Made by a program: the position numbers and the translations under genes | Notes under the pieces: generated by a model | What the model saw: only the letters and a program-made list of their open reading frames with translations | Told to the model about the DNA's origin: nothing | Databases searched by the model: none | Shown here: piece by piece, positions 8,417 to 19,972 of the stretch | Layout: each line of letters opens with the position of its first letter | Numbering within the stretch: position 1 is the first letter of the stretch | Origin: Streptosporangiales bacterium | GTDB lineage: Bacteria > Actinomycetota > Actinomycetes > Streptosporangiales > WHST01 | Reading direction: 5' to 3' | NCBI GenBank assembly: GCA_009379825.1 | Contig: WHTA01000012.1 | Location: forward strand, 1-64,000 | DNA: 64,000 bases

Positions 8417-9979
8417 TCAGACCGGTGTGACACCGTGTCGGCGGCGGGAGAAGGTGCGGTCCTTGCCGCCGCTGGCGGCGTACCTGCGCACCAGCTCGCC
8501 GCGTAGCCGCGAGGCGGGGAGGACGTCGTCGACCACCAGCTCGCTGGCCAGCCGCACCACGTCGATGTCGTCCTCGTACTCGCTGCGGAGGCTGGCGACG
8601 TAGTCGGCGCGCTCCTGCTCGTCCTCGATCGCCTGGATGCGGTTGAAGTAGACGGCGTTTACCGCCGCCTCCGCCCCCATCACCGCGATCTTCGCCGTCG
8701 GCAGCGCGATGGTGGCGTCCGGCTCGAACCCGGGGCCGCACATGGCGTAGAGCCCGGCGCCGTACGCCTTCCGCACCACCACGCAGATCTTCGGCACGGT
8801 CGCCTCACTGATCGCCGTGATCATCTTCGCGCCGTGCCTGATGATGCCCTGCCGCTCGACGGCGGTGCCCACCATGAAGCCGGGCACGTCGGAGAGGAAC
8901 AGCAGCGGGATGTTGAACGCGTCGCACAGCTGGACGAACCTGGTCGCCTTGTCCGCGGAGTCGACGAACAGCACCCCGCCCTTGAACATCGGGTTGTTCG
9001 CCACGATGCCGACCGGCTGGCCGTCCAGCCGGGCGAACCCGACCAGCAGCTCCTTCGCCCACTGGGCGTGGATCTCGAAGAACGAGCCGTCGTCGACCAG
9101 CCCGCGGACGAACCTGCGCATGTCGTACGCCTGCCGGTCGTCGGCGGGCACCAGGGCGTCCAGGTCGACCTGCTTCGGCTCCGCGGCCGGCGCGCTCGGC
9201 GGCTGCTGCGTCCAGTTCGAGGGCAGGTACGACAGGTAGCCGCGGACGAACTCGATCGCGTCCGCCTCGTCCTTGGCCAGGTGGTGCCCGCAGCCGGAGA
9301 CCGAGCAGTGCACCTTCGCGCCGCCCATCTCCTCCAGCGTGGTCTTCTCCCCGACGACCATCTCCACCATCCGGTCGCTGCCGAGGTACATCGACGCATT
9401 GCCGTCCACCATGGCCACCACGTCGCAGAACGCGGGGATGTACGCGCCACCTGCGGCGGACGGGCCGAACAGGGCGCACACCTGTGGCACCGAGCCGCTG
9501 GCCCGCACCTGGGTGTGGAAGATCCGTCCCGCACCACGCCTGCCGGGGAACATCTCCACCTGGTCGGTGATGCGCGCACCTGCGGAGTCGACCAGGTAGA
9601 CCATCGGCATGCCGCCCCGGTACGCGGTCTCTATGATCCGGACGATCTTCTCCACCGTCCGCGCGCCCCAGGAGCCGGCCTTGACGGTGGAGTCGTTCGC
9701 CATCAGGCACACCGGGCGGCCGCCGACGGTCGCAGTCCCAGTGACCACCGCGTCGGCGGGCAGGTCACCGGCGAGCACGTTCGCGTACACGCCGTCCTCG
9801 GTGAACGAGCCCTCGTCGACCAGCAGCCGGATGCGTTCCCTGGCGAACAGCTTGCCCTTCGCCGCGTTCGCCTCGTGGTACTTCGGTGCACCGCCGGCGA
9901 GGACCCGGTCGCGCAGCTCGTCCAGGTGCGGGTGTCCCGGCTCGTCCGGCGCCGGCGTGGTGCTGTCGTCGATCGTCAC
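8417..9979 (-). CDS. Acyl-CoA carboxylase beta subunit (carboxyltransferase)
   Basis: 520 residues, with both carboxyltransferase halves. The enzyme moves CO2 from carboxybiotin on an AccA-type subunit to an acyl-CoA. The N-terminal half has GGMPMVYLVDSAGARITDQ and FGPSAAGGAYIPAFCDVVAM; the C-terminal half has DVPGFMVGTAVERQGIIRHG (acyl-CoA oxyanion region) and VVRKAYGAGLYAMCGPGFEP. It differs from the AccD5-like protein at 18 kb: MCGPGFEPDATIALPTAKI and the SVSGCGHHLAKDE region resemble methylcrotonyl- or geranyl-CoA-type carboxyltransferases rather than propionyl-CoA ones, so a branched substrate is possible. It has no adjacent alpha subunit and would have to share the one at 22.3 kb or another elsewhere. 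It is upstream of, and terminated before, the two-component operon. Confidence 0.92.
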   Translation of the reverse strand: MTIDDSTTPAPDEPGHPHLDELRDRVLAGGAPKYHEANAAKGKLFARERIRLLVDEGSFTEDGVYANVLAGDLPADAVVTGTATVGGRPVCLMANDSTVKAGSWGARTVEKIVRIIETAYRGGMPMVYLVDSAGARITDQVEMFPGRRGAGRIFHTQVRASGSVPQVCALFGPSAAGGAYIPAFCDVVAMVDGNASMYLGSDRMVEMVVGEKTTLEEMGGAKVHCSVSGCGHHLAKDEADAIEFVRGYLSYLPSNWTQQPPSAPAAEPKQVDLDALVPADDRQAYDMRRFVRGLVDDGSFFEIHAQWAKELLVGFARLDGQPVGIVANNPMFKGGVLFVDSADKATRFVQLCDAFNIPLLFLSDVPGFMVGTAVERQGIIRHGAKMITAISEATVPKICVVVRKAYGAGLYAMCGPGFEPDATIALPTAKIAVMGAEAAVNAVYFNRIQAIEDEQERADYVASLRSEYEDDIDVVRLASELVVDDVLPASRLRGELVRRYAASGGKDRTFSRRRHGVTPV

Positions 9980-10020
9980 GTCAGCGAGGTTACCCGCAGA
10001 GGCAAGTGGCCACCGTCACA

Positions 10021-10563
10021 CTAGCCAACGCGGCTGTCGAGGAAGCACCAGCGCCAGTGCTCACCGCGCTCAGCCGAGCCCATCACCGGGTGGCCGGTCT
10101 CGGTGAAGTGCGCGGCCGAGTGCCTCCCAGGCGACGAGTCGCAGCACCCGACGTGCCCGCAGCTGAGGCAGGCGCGCAGGTGCACCCAGTCGTCGCGGCC
10201 GTCGTGGCGGCAGGCCTCGCACTCGCGCGGCTCGGCGTCCGGCACCTCGACCGGCGCGACCTGCAGATGCTCGCAGGTACGGGCCTGCGGGCCCGGCAGC
10301 ACGTCCTGGTGGCCCTCGGCCTCCGACTCGACCGGGTCGGGCAGCAGCGACTCCTCCAGGTCGAGCCGGTGCTGCAGCTCGCGCAGCAGCTCCTCCTCGA
10401 GCTCCCCGGTGTCGCGCAGCTCGACGAACACCTCCCGCTCGGCCGCCACGATCTCCCTGCGCAGCCGCTGGTACGTCTGCATGGGGGTCTCCGCCTGCTG
10501 GTCGCCGAGCTGCTCCCAGGCGGAGAACGCGCGCAGGTCGAGCTGCTTGTGCATCAGCTGCAC
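10021..10563 (-). CDS. UBP-type zinc-finger segment (frameshifted C-terminus of the antiporter)
   Basis: This frame continues the antiporter protein after a probable one-base insertion near 10670, and the in-frame sequence already resumes upstream of 10563. It shows a helical linker (EIVAAEREVFVELRDTGELE) and then a zf-UBP domain in the last 85 residues: CEHLQV, ECEACRHDGRDDW, LRACLSCGHVGCCDSSPGRH, HFTETGHPVM, with the Cys/His ligand set intact. A GTG at 10563 could start it as a separate 180-residue protein, but no ribosome site is evident. UBP fingers bind C-terminal Gly-Gly tails of ubiquitin in eukaryotes; their bacterial role is not known. Intact ligands suggest the frameshift is recent or a sequence error. 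Confidence 0.6.
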   Translation of the reverse strand: MQLMHKQLDLRAFSAWEQLGDQQAETPMQTYQRLRREIVAAEREVFVELRDTGELEEELLRELQHRLDLEESLLPDPVESEAEGHQDVLPGPQARTCEHLQVAPVEVPDAEPRECEACRHDGRDDWVHLRACLSCGHVGCCDSSPGRHSAAHFTETGHPVMGSAERGEHWRWCFLDSRVG

Positions 10564-11926
10564 CAGCCGCGGCGGCAGCCCTTCCTCCTCGCCGATCTCC
10601 TCGATCCTGCGCTTGGCGGCGTCGGTGGCCCGCTGCTGCGCCTGCGCGACCTGGAAGGCGTCCTGCCGGCGGGTCGGGCGCCTCGACGCCGACCCGCCGG
10701 ATCAGCGCAGGCAGCGTCAGCCCCTGCAGCCCGAGCGTGCCGAAGATGACCACCATGGTCGCCAGCAGGAACAGGTCGCGGTGCGGGAGGTCGAGCGGCA
10801 GCGTCTGCGCGGCCGCGAGCGACACCACACCGCGCATGCCGGCCCAGGAGATCACCGCGAGCCCGCCCGGCTTGGGTCGTTCGCTGCGCGTCCACGGCAG
10901 CACCCGCGCGACGTACACCAGGCCGAACACCCACAGCGGGCGGACGACGAGCACGGTGAGCAGCACGACACCCGACAGCAGCGCGACCGTCGACCAGGGG
11001 CTGGTCACCCCGGCCACGATGCTGGTGAGCTGCAGCCCGACGAGCGCGAACACCACGCCCTCGAGCAGCAGCTGGCTGGTCGCCCACACCCCGTTCTCGG
11101 TCAGCCGCGCGGCCGGCGACTGGTCGACCGGCGAGCGGTGCGCGAGGACCAGCCCGGTCACCACCACCGCGATGACGCCGGACAGCGTCGCCTCCTCGGC
11201 GGCGACGTACACCGCGAACGGGGTCAGCAGCGAGAGCCCGGTGGTGAGCAGCGCCGACGTCATCCGCGCGCGTACCCAGCTCAGCAGCAGACCGGCGACG
11301 GTGCCGAAGGCCAGCCCGCCGACGGCCGCGACGAGGAACTGCAGCACCGTGTCGCCGAGCGCGAACGTTCCACCGACGGCCGCTGCGATGCTCACCCGCA
11401 ACGTCACCAGCGCGGTGGCGTCGTTGAACAGGCTCTCGCCCTCGAGGACGGTCACCAGCTTGCGCGGCAGCCCGGCACGCCTGGCCACCGCCGTCGCGGC
11501 CACCGCGTCCGGCGGGCCGACGACCGCCCCGAGCGCAATCGCGGCTGCCCACGACACGTCGGGGACGATCAGGTGCGTCACGACACCGACCGACAGGGCA
11601 GTCACGATGACCATGCCGACGGCCAGCATGCCGATCGGGCGACGCAGCTTCTGGACGCCCAGATACGAGTTGCCGCGCGCGGCGGCGTAGAGCAGCGGCG
11701 GCAGCAGGACGAACAACACCAGGTCGGGGTCGAGCTGGAATGCCGGCACCCCGGGGACCAGCGAGACGGCCACCGCGACGCCGACGATCAGCAGCGGCGC
11801 GGAGAACCGGATCCGCTGGGCGAGCGCCGTGATGGCGACGACGCCGATGCCGACGGCGATCACCGCGAGCAGCGTGCTGACCGTGGTGGACTCCCTGTGA
11901 CCGCCGCCCTCCGCCGCGAGCTGCAC
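10021..11926 (-). pseudogene. CPA1 Na+/H+ antiporter fused to UBP zinc finger, frameshifted
   Basis: The membrane part (about residues 1-415) has ten or more hydrophobic segments and CPA1 marks: LLPPLLYAAARGNSYLGVQ, GAVVGPPDAVAATAVARRAG (ion-binding Asp region), LEGESLFNDATALVTLRV and WAGMRGVVSLAAAQTLP. It would exchange Na+ or K+ for H+ across the plasma membrane. At about 10668-10673 the frame changes: after VGVEAPDP the family-like continuation QDAFQVAQAQQRATDAAKRR is one frame over, explained by one extra C in a CCGGCGGG context. As written, translation ends at 10070 with an arginine-rich tail. Restoring the frame gives about 634 residues. The start is uncertain: GTG 11926 (with GGGG upstream) or GTG 11938, directly after the enoyl-CoA hydratase stop. 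Confidence 0.75.
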
Positions 11927-11942
11927 TACCCCGGACACGAGG

Positions 11943-12725
11943 TCACCCCGGCCACTGCGGCGCGCGCTTCTCGTTGAACGCGCGCACGCCTTCCACCCGG
12001 TCGGCGGAGAACGCGGTGTCGCGCCAGGCGGCGTCCTCCAGCTCCAGCCCGGCCGACAGGTCGACGTCGTAGCCCAGCCGCATCGCCCGCTTGGCCGCGC
12101 GTACGCCAACCGGGGAGTTCTTCGCGATCTGCTGCGCCAGCTCGAGCGCCGTGTCGCGGTGCTCGACTGCCGCCGTGCGCCGGTCGACCAGCCGCAGCCG
12201 CTCCGCCTCGGCCACGCCCACCCGGCGGGCGGTGAACACCAGGTCGGCGGCGCGGGACCAGCCGACCCTGCGGGTCAGCAGCTGGGTGCCGCCACCGCCG
12301 GGGATCACGCCCACCGACACCTCGGGCAGACCGACGACCGCGGTCTCGTCGGCGACGATCAGGTCGCACGACAGGGCGAGCTCGAAGCCGCCGCCGAGGG
12401 CGTAGCCGTGCACCGCAGCGATGGTCGGCACCGGCAGACCGAGCAGGGCGCCGAACGCGGCGCGGAACACCGGCCGCTGCGCACGTAGCTGCTCGTCGGT
12501 GTACGAGTTCCGCTCCTTCAGGTCGGCGCCGACACAGAACGCCTTCTCCCCGGACGAGGTGAGCACGACCGCGCGCACGGCGCGGTCGTCGGCGAGCTCG
12601 CGGCACACCCGGGCCAGCTCGTCGGCCATGGCCGTGGACAGCGCGTTGTGCGCCTCCGGCCGGTCGAGCACTACCTCGGCGACGTGCGGGCCGGCGGCGC
12701 CGGTGCGGCAGGCGATGTGTGTCAT
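11943..12725 (-). CDS. Enoyl-CoA hydratase/isomerase
   Basis: 260 residues from ATG 12725. Crotonase fold enzyme that hydrates trans-2-enoyl-CoA. The N-terminal strand VAEVVLDRPEAHNALSTAM and oxyanion-hole stretch KAFCVGADLKER are typical. Both catalytic glutamates are present, in GYALGGGFELALSCDL and GLPEVSVGVIPGGGGTQLL, so hydratase activity is likely. The C-terminal AKNSPVGVRAAKRAM and AFNEKRAPQWPG complete the family length. It lies between the PH-domain gene and the antiporter on the same strand. It could serve the acyl-CoA dehydrogenase and carboxylases nearby in branched-chain or fatty-acid breakdown, but no substrate can be read. Confidence 0.94.
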   Translation of the reverse strand: MTHIACRTGAAGPHVAEVVLDRPEAHNALSTAMADELARVCRELADDRAVRAVVLTSSGEKAFCVGADLKERNSYTDEQLRAQRPVFRAAFGALLGLPVPTIAAVHGYALGGGFELALSCDLIVADETAVVGLPEVSVGVIPGGGGTQLLTRRVGWSRAADLVFTARRVGVAEAERLRLVDRRTAAVEHRDTALELAQQIAKNSPVGVRAAKRAMRLGYDVDLSAGLELEDAAWRDTAFSADRVEGVRAFNEKRAPQWPG

Positions 12726-12748
12726 GCCGCCGAGAATAGCCGCGCGCG

Positions 12749-13258
12749 TCAGTACGACTCCTCCTCGTCGGCGTCGCTGTCCAGGGCGGCCGGGTCGAGC
12801 AGGGTGTAGATGTCGCGCTGGACGGTCTCGACCGAAGGGACGTTGGTGAGCACGGCCTGGCCCTGCTCGCCGGCCGACTCCAGGATCAGCGTGCCGGTGC
12901 GCAGCATCCGCTGCCACAGCGTGTGCCTGAACGCGACGTCGGTGACCCTGGCCAGCGGAATGTCGCGCCCGCTCCTGGTGAAGATGCCCTCGCGGATCAG
13001 CACCCGCCGGTCGGTGAGCGTGTACGTGGTGGTGTACCAGCGCAGGAACGGGCGGAGCACCCAGAGCAGCACGACGAGCAGACAGATGACGGCGATGGCG
13101 GCGCGCATCCAGGTCTCCGGCAACACGGCGGCCAGGAACCCGCCGGCACCGACGCACACGAGGAACAGGAACACCGGACCGACCAGCACCTGCCAGTGCG
13201 GGTGCAGCTGGTGGTAGATCTGCTCACCGGGCGCCAACCGCCTGTCGACCTTCGCCAT
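12749..13258 (-). CDS. PH-domain (YdbS/bPH2-type) membrane protein
   Basis: 169 residues from ATG 13258. Two adjacent hydrophobic helices (about 24-47 and 51-70) are followed by a bacterial PH domain: RWYTTTYTLTDRRVLIREG, then GRDIPLARVTDVAFRHTLWQRMLRTGTLILES. This is the bPH2 layout, with the PH domain on the cytoplasmic face. Function in this family is largely unknown. A PH protein next to birA is also found in mycobacteria (Rv3278c). The C-terminus is acidic (DSDADEEESY). It lies 61 bases downstream of birA on the same strand, so it may belong to the ppc-birA unit. Confidence 0.9.
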   Translation of the reverse strand: MAKVDRRLAPGEQIYHQLHPHWQVLVGPVFLFLVCVGAGGFLAAVLPETWMRAAIAVICLLVVLLWVLRPFLRWYTTTYTLTDRRVLIREGIFTRSGRDIPLARVTDVAFRHTLWQRMLRTGTLILESAGEQGQAVLTNVPSVETVQRDIYTLLDPAALDSDADEEESY

Positions 13259-13319
13259 GCCCAGATCGTCCCACGTGAGCACGGCCCCCACCGCACGTAG
13301 CGACCCCGGCGCGCCGTGG

Positions 13320-14129
13320 TCAGGGTGGGGTGGGGCGGACGTGTACGACGTCGCCGGCGGCCAGCTCGTGCTCGCTGCCGGCGGGGTCGGTGACGAGCAG
13401 GGCACCGGACGGTGCGACGTCGATGGCGGTGCCGTCGAGCACCTGGTCCCCGGGGAGCTGCACCCGCACCGCCCGGCCGAGCGTGACGCACCGCTGCCGG
13501 TACCGGTCGAGCAGGCCGCTGGCCGTGGCGTCGCCGGCCGCTCGGCGCCACGCCACGTACTCCGCCGCCAGCCGGTCGAGCAGCGCGGCCAGCAGCGCCG
13601 TCCGGTCGACGTCGGCGGCGCCGGCGAGCAGCAGCGACGTCGCCGTGTCCACGGGCAGCTCGTCGGCACGCAGCGAGACGTTCAGCCCCATGCCGAGCAC
13701 CAGCGCGCCGCCCACCCGCTCCGCGAGGATCCCGGCGACCTTGCGGTCGCCGACCAGTACGTCGTTCGGCCACTTCAGCCCGGCGCCCTGCGGCAGCACG
13801 TCGGCGAGCGCGTCCACGGCGGCGACGCCGGCGAGCAGCGGCAGCCACGGCCACCGGTCCACCGCCACGTCGGCTGGAGCGAGCAGCACGCTGAACGTCA
13901 GCGCCGAACGCGGCGGCGCCTGCCAGGTGCGGTCCAGCCGGCCGCGGCCGCGTTCCTGGAACTCCGCGACCTGGATGAGCCCCTCCGCCTCGGTGCCGGC
14001 GACGGCCGCGAGGTCGGCGCTGGTCGACGCCGTGCTCGGCGTGACGCGCACCGCACGCCACAGCGCCCCGCCGCGCACGATCGCGGCCGTCAGCTCGTCG
14101 GCGCGCAGCGGCGCCCGCTCGTCGCCCAT
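13320..14129 (-). CDS. birA: Biotin--[acetyl-CoA-carboxylase] ligase
   Basis: 269 residues from ATG 14129, two bases after the ppc stop. It makes biotinyl-AMP and transfers biotin to the lysine of the carrier domain (here the AccA-type protein at 22.3 kb). Catalytic marks are STASTSADLA, the biotinyl-AMP loop ERGRGRLDRTW (GRGRxxRxW), LKWPNDVLVGDRKVAGIL and LGMGLNVSL. The N-terminal 25 residues are too short for the DNA-binding domain of E. coli BirA, so this is a monofunctional ligase without repressor activity, as in other actinobacteria. A C-terminal SH3-like cap is visible (GTAIDVAPSGALLVTDPAG). Placement close to the carboxylase genes fits its job. Confidence 0.95.
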   Translation of the reverse strand: MGDERAPLRADELTAAIVRGGALWRAVRVTPSTASTSADLAAVAGTEAEGLIQVAEFQERGRGRLDRTWQAPPRSALTFSVLLAPADVAVDRWPWLPLLAGVAAVDALADVLPQGAGLKWPNDVLVGDRKVAGILAERVGGALVLGMGLNVSLRADELPVDTATSLLLAGAADVDRTALLAALLDRLAAEYVAWRRAAGDATASGLLDRYRQRCVTLGRAVRVQLPGDQVLDGTAIDVAPSGALLVTDPAGSEHELAAGDVVHVRPTPP

Positions 14130-14131
14130 GG

Positions 14132-16786
<2,655 letters not shown>

Positions 16787-16818
16787 GTGCTGCAGCCTAA
16801 CGAGCGGGCCACCCTCGG

Positions 16819-17922
16819 TCAGGGCTGCGGGTGCACCTCGGGGAAGCGCTCGCTCGGCCCGTCGAGCAGCGAGCCGCCGGCGCCGCGCAGGTGGCGGTCG
16901 AGGAACGCCCCGACGTACGCACGGGTGATCGCCGTGGTCCGCGTACCCGGCAGCGGCGCCGCCGGGTCGGTCAGCCCCATCTGGTCGGCGAGCACCGCGG
17001 TGTCGGTGAACGACAGGTGCCCGGTGTCCTCGACCGTGAACCAGTACTTCGCACCGTGCAGCCGGGCCCAGGCAGTGTCCCAGCTCTCGTCGTCGCCGCC
17101 GGGACGGTGCCGCTGGGTGCCAAGCATGAGGAACGGCTTGCGCAGACCGGCCGCCGGCAGCGGGTCGAAGAACGTGCCGTCGAGGTTCACGCCAGCGTCG
17201 ATCCGGTCGTCCGCGGCGAGCGCCGTCGCGGCGGAGGCACCGCCGATCGAGTGCCCGACCATGGCGACCCGGTCGGCGTCGACCAACCGGTTACGGGTGA
17301 GCCGGTCGAGCACCAATGACATGTCCGCGGCCCGCACCGGCGGGACCGCGGTCGCCTCGCCCACCTCGCAGGCGACGCAGGTCTTCAGCCCGCTGGGGAA
17401 CGAGGTGCCCGACGACTCGTACGCGTGGTCGACTGCGGCCACCAGGTAGCCCCGGCTGGCGAGGCCGGTGGCGAGGCCGGTGAGGGTGGCGCGCGGCAGC
17501 GTGAACCCGGGCGAGAGCAGCACCAGCGGACGTCCACCTGGCCTGGGCAGCGGCGGTACGCCCGCGGTGGCGTGCGTGCGGGTGCCGGTCAGCACGTCGT
17601 CCGGCAGGTCCTCCGGGATGGGCGAACCCTGGTCACGCTGGAAGTCGAGGAACGCCTCGGACTCCGCCGCGGTCACGTACTCGACGGACGCACCGTGCGG
17701 CACGGCTGTCGGGTACCACATGGTGACCATCAGCTCCCGGTTCCCTGACACCGGCCGCCAGGGGTCCGTGCGCGCCTCGTCGACGAGGTGGAACGCGGTG
17801 GCGCCGACCGAGTGCCGGCCGATGGGCTCGGGCAGCGCCAGCCGCGGCGTCGTGCTCGCCGCGGCGGCTGGCGCGGCGCAGAGGGTGAGGCCGGCGACCA
17901 GGCCGGCGACGAGGATTCGCAT
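16819..17922 (-). CDS. Secreted alpha/beta hydrolase, PAF-acetylhydrolase-like
   Basis: 367 residues from ATG 17922; an in-frame TTG three codons earlier is less likely. A signal peptide covers residues 1-22 (MRILVAGLVAGLTLCAAPAA) with an AAA-type cleavage site. The core is an alpha/beta hydrolase with nucleophile Ser in VAMVGHSIGGASAAT, an acidic stretch VNLDGTFFD and a late His in VEDTGHLSFTD, matching the platelet-activating factor acetylhydrolase II family and related esterases. RPLVLLSPGFTLPRATLTG forms the oxyanion strand. Two cysteines (KTCVACEVG) could form a disulfide outside the cell. Substrate unknown, probably an ester. The gene ends 32 bases before ppc on the same strand and starts divergently from the carboxylase accD gene. 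Confidence 0.88.
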   Translation of the reverse strand: MRILVAGLVAGLTLCAAPAAAASTTPRLALPEPIGRHSVGATAFHLVDEARTDPWRPVSGNRELMVTMWYPTAVPHGASVEYVTAAESEAFLDFQRDQGSPIPEDLPDDVLTGTRTHATAGVPPLPRPGGRPLVLLSPGFTLPRATLTGLATGLASRGYLVAAVDHAYESSGTSFPSGLKTCVACEVGEATAVPPVRAADMSLVLDRLTRNRLVDADRVAMVGHSIGGASAATALAADDRIDAGVNLDGTFFDPLPAAGLRKPFLMLGTQRHRPGGDDESWDTAWARLHGAKYWFTVEDTGHLSFTDTAVLADQMGLTDPAAPLPGTRTTAITRAYVGAFLDRHLRGAGGSLLDGPSERFPEVHPQP

Positions 17923-18056
17923 GCTCAGCAATCTAGGTACGGCGGCGGGCCGCGCACATCCGCCGACCGTCGGGTGCCGCGTACGACTTTCGGCAGTACC
18001 GGGGAAGTGGCCGACGTCACCCGGATCGCGGTCGTGGCACTACTAGGCTGACCGGC

Positions 18057-19697
18057 ATGGCGGAACCGCATCCGGAGGCACCGAGCCCCGGCACCACGGA
18101 ACGACCAGACGCCGGTGACCTCGACGTCCACACCTCGGCCGGCAAGCTCGCCGACCTCGAACGGCGGCACGAGGAGGCCGTGCACGCCGGGTCGGCGCGC
18201 GCGGTGGAGAAGCAGCACGCGAAGGGCAAGAAGACCGCGCGCGAGCGCATCGCCATGCTGCTCGACGAGGGCTCGTTCTTCGAGCTGGACGAGCTGGCCA
18301 GGCACCGGTCCACGAACTTCGGCCAGCAGCAGAACCGGCCGTACGGGGACGGCGTGGTGACCGGCTACGGCACGGTCGACGGCCGCCCGGTGGCGGTGTT
18401 CGCGCAGGACTTCACCGTCTTCGGCGGCAGCCTCGGCGAGGTGTTCGGCGAGAAGATCGTCAAGGTCATGGAGCACGCGCTGAAGACCGGCTGCCCGATG
18501 ATCGGCATCAACGACTCAGGCGGCGCCCGCATCCAGGAGGGCGTGGTCAGCCTCGGCCTGTACGGCGACATCTTCTACCGCAACGTCAAGGCCAGCGGCG
18601 TCGTACCGCAGATCTCGCTGGTGATGGGGCCGTGCGCCGGGGGTGCGGTGTACTCGCCGGCGATCACCGACTTCACCGTGATGGTCGACCAGACGTCGCA
18701 CATGTTCATCACCGGGCCCGACGTTATCAAGACCGTCACCGGCGAGGACGTCGGCTTCGAGGAGCTCGGCGGCGCGCGTACCCACAACGAGCGAAGCGGC
18801 AACGCGCACTACCTGGCCAGCGACGAGGACGACGCGGTGGAGTACGTGCAGGCGCTGCTCGCGTACCTGCCGAGCAACAACATGGACGACGCGCCGAGCT
18901 ACCCCGCGGACGCGCCGCTCGAGGTGACCGCCGAGGACACCGAGCTGAACACACTGGTGCCAGACTCGGCCAGCCAGCCGTACGACATGCACACGGTCAT
19001 CGAGCACGTGGTGGACGACGGCGAGTTCCTCGAGGTGCAGGCGCTGTTCGCGCCGAACATCGTGGTGGGCTTCGGCCGGGTGGACGGGCAGAGCGTCGGC
19101 GTCGTCGCGAACCAGCCGATGCAGCTGGCCGGCACCCTGGACATCGACGCCAGCGAGAAGGCCGCGCGCTTCGTGCGCACCTGCGACGCGTTCAACATCC
19201 CCGTGCTCACCTTCGTGGACGTGCCCGGCTTCCTGCCAGGCACCGACCAGGAGTGGGGCGGCATCATCCGCCGCGGCGCGAAGCTGCTGTACGCGTACGC
19301 CGAGGCGACCGTGCCGAAGGTGACGGTGATCACCAGGAAGGCGTACGGCGGGGCGTACGACGTGATGGGCTCCAAGCACCTCGGCGCGGACGTCAACCTG
19401 GCCTGGCCGACCGCACAGGTCGCGGTGATGGGCGCGCAGGGCGCGGTGAACATCCTGTACCGCGGCCGGCTCGGGCAGGCGGCGCAGGAGGGCGGCGACG
19501 TCGAGGCGCTGCGGCAGGAGCTGATCACGGATTACGAGGACACCCTCGCCAACCCGTACGTCGCCGCAGAACGCGGGTACCTGGACGCCGTGATCCAGCC
19601 GGCGGAAACCCGCGCGCAGGTGGTGCGGGCGCTGCGTGCGCTGCGCACGAAGCGCGTCGACGCGCCGCCGCGCAAGCACGGCAACATCCCGCTGTGA
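18057..19697 (+). CDS. accD5: Propionyl/acetyl-CoA carboxylase beta subunit (AccD5-like)
   Basis: 546 residues from ATG 18057. This carboxyltransferase makes methylmalonyl-CoA and malonyl-CoA together with AccA-type and AccE subunits. The N-terminal half shows [20 protein letters not shown] and [19 protein letters not shown]; the C-terminal half shows [20 protein letters not shown] and [20 protein letters not shown]. These match the PccB/AccD5 group rather than the methylcrotonyl type. The epsilon gene follows by 28 bases, and the order birA, accD, accE, maf, accA is that of Mycobacterium tuberculosis Rv3279c-Rv3285. Product methylmalonyl-CoA would feed polyketide or branched lipid synthesis or a mutase. 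Confidence 0.96.
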   Translation: MAEPHPEAPSPGTTERPDAGDLDVHTSAGKLADLERRHEEAVHAGSARAVEKQHAKGKKTARERIAMLLDEGSFFELDELARHRSTNFGQQQNRPYGDGVVTGYGTVDGRPVAVFAQDFTVFGGSLGEVFGEKIVKVMEHALKTGCPMIGINDSGGARIQEGVVSLGLYGDIFYRNVKASGVVPQISLVMGPCAGGAVYSPAITDFTVMVDQTSHMFITGPDVIKTVTGEDVGFEELGGARTHNERSGNAHYLASDEDDAVEYVQALLAYLPSNNMDDAPSYPADAPLEVTAEDTELNTLVPDSASQPYDMHTVIEHVVDDGEFLEVQALFAPNIVVGFGRVDGQSVGVVANQPMQLAGTLDIDASEKAARFVRTCDAFNIPVLTFVDVPGFLPGTDQEWGGIIRRGAKLLYAYAEATVPKVTVITRKAYGGAYDVMGSKHLGADVNLAWPTAQVAVMGAQGAVNILYRGRLGQAAQEGGDVEALRQELITDYEDTLANPYVAAERGYLDAVIQPAETRAQVVRALRALRTKRVDAPPRKHGNIPL

Positions 19698-19725
19698 CCG
19701 CCGACCCGCGAGAGGTACCGACCCG

Positions 19726-19962
19726 ATGAGCGACCGTCAGGACGCCGCCGGCGAGCGGCCGGTGCTGCGGATCGTGCGCGGCGACCCCACCCCGGACGAG
19801 GTCGCGGCGCTGGTGGCCGCGCTACGCGTGCGGTCGGCCCGGCAGGCGGCGGGGACGCCGGCGCAGCCACGGGTGTCGGCCTGGGCGGACCGGGCGAACG
19901 CACTGCGCCGACCGCTGCCGCACGGCCGCGACGCCTGGCGGCGCTACCGCCGGCCGCGCTGA
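19726..19962 (+). CDS. accE: Acyl-CoA carboxylase epsilon subunit
   Basis: 78 residues from ATG 19726, preceded by CGAGAGG. Epsilon subunits are small, variable actinobacterial proteins that bind AccD5-type carboxyltransferase and stabilise its complex with AccA3. The family core PVLRIVRGDPTPDEVAALVA is clear, followed by an Ala/Arg linker and the usual C-terminal WADRANALRRPLPHG with a Trp-rich ending (DAWRRYRRP). Position directly after accD5 supports the assignment. The gene converges on the secreted protein at 19973-20680 with a ten-base gap. Confidence 0.93.
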   Translation: MSDRQDAAGERPVLRIVRGDPTPDEVAALVAALRVRSARQAAGTPAQPRVSAWADRANALRRPLPHGRDAWRRYRRPR

Positions 19963-19972
19963 GGTCGGTGCG

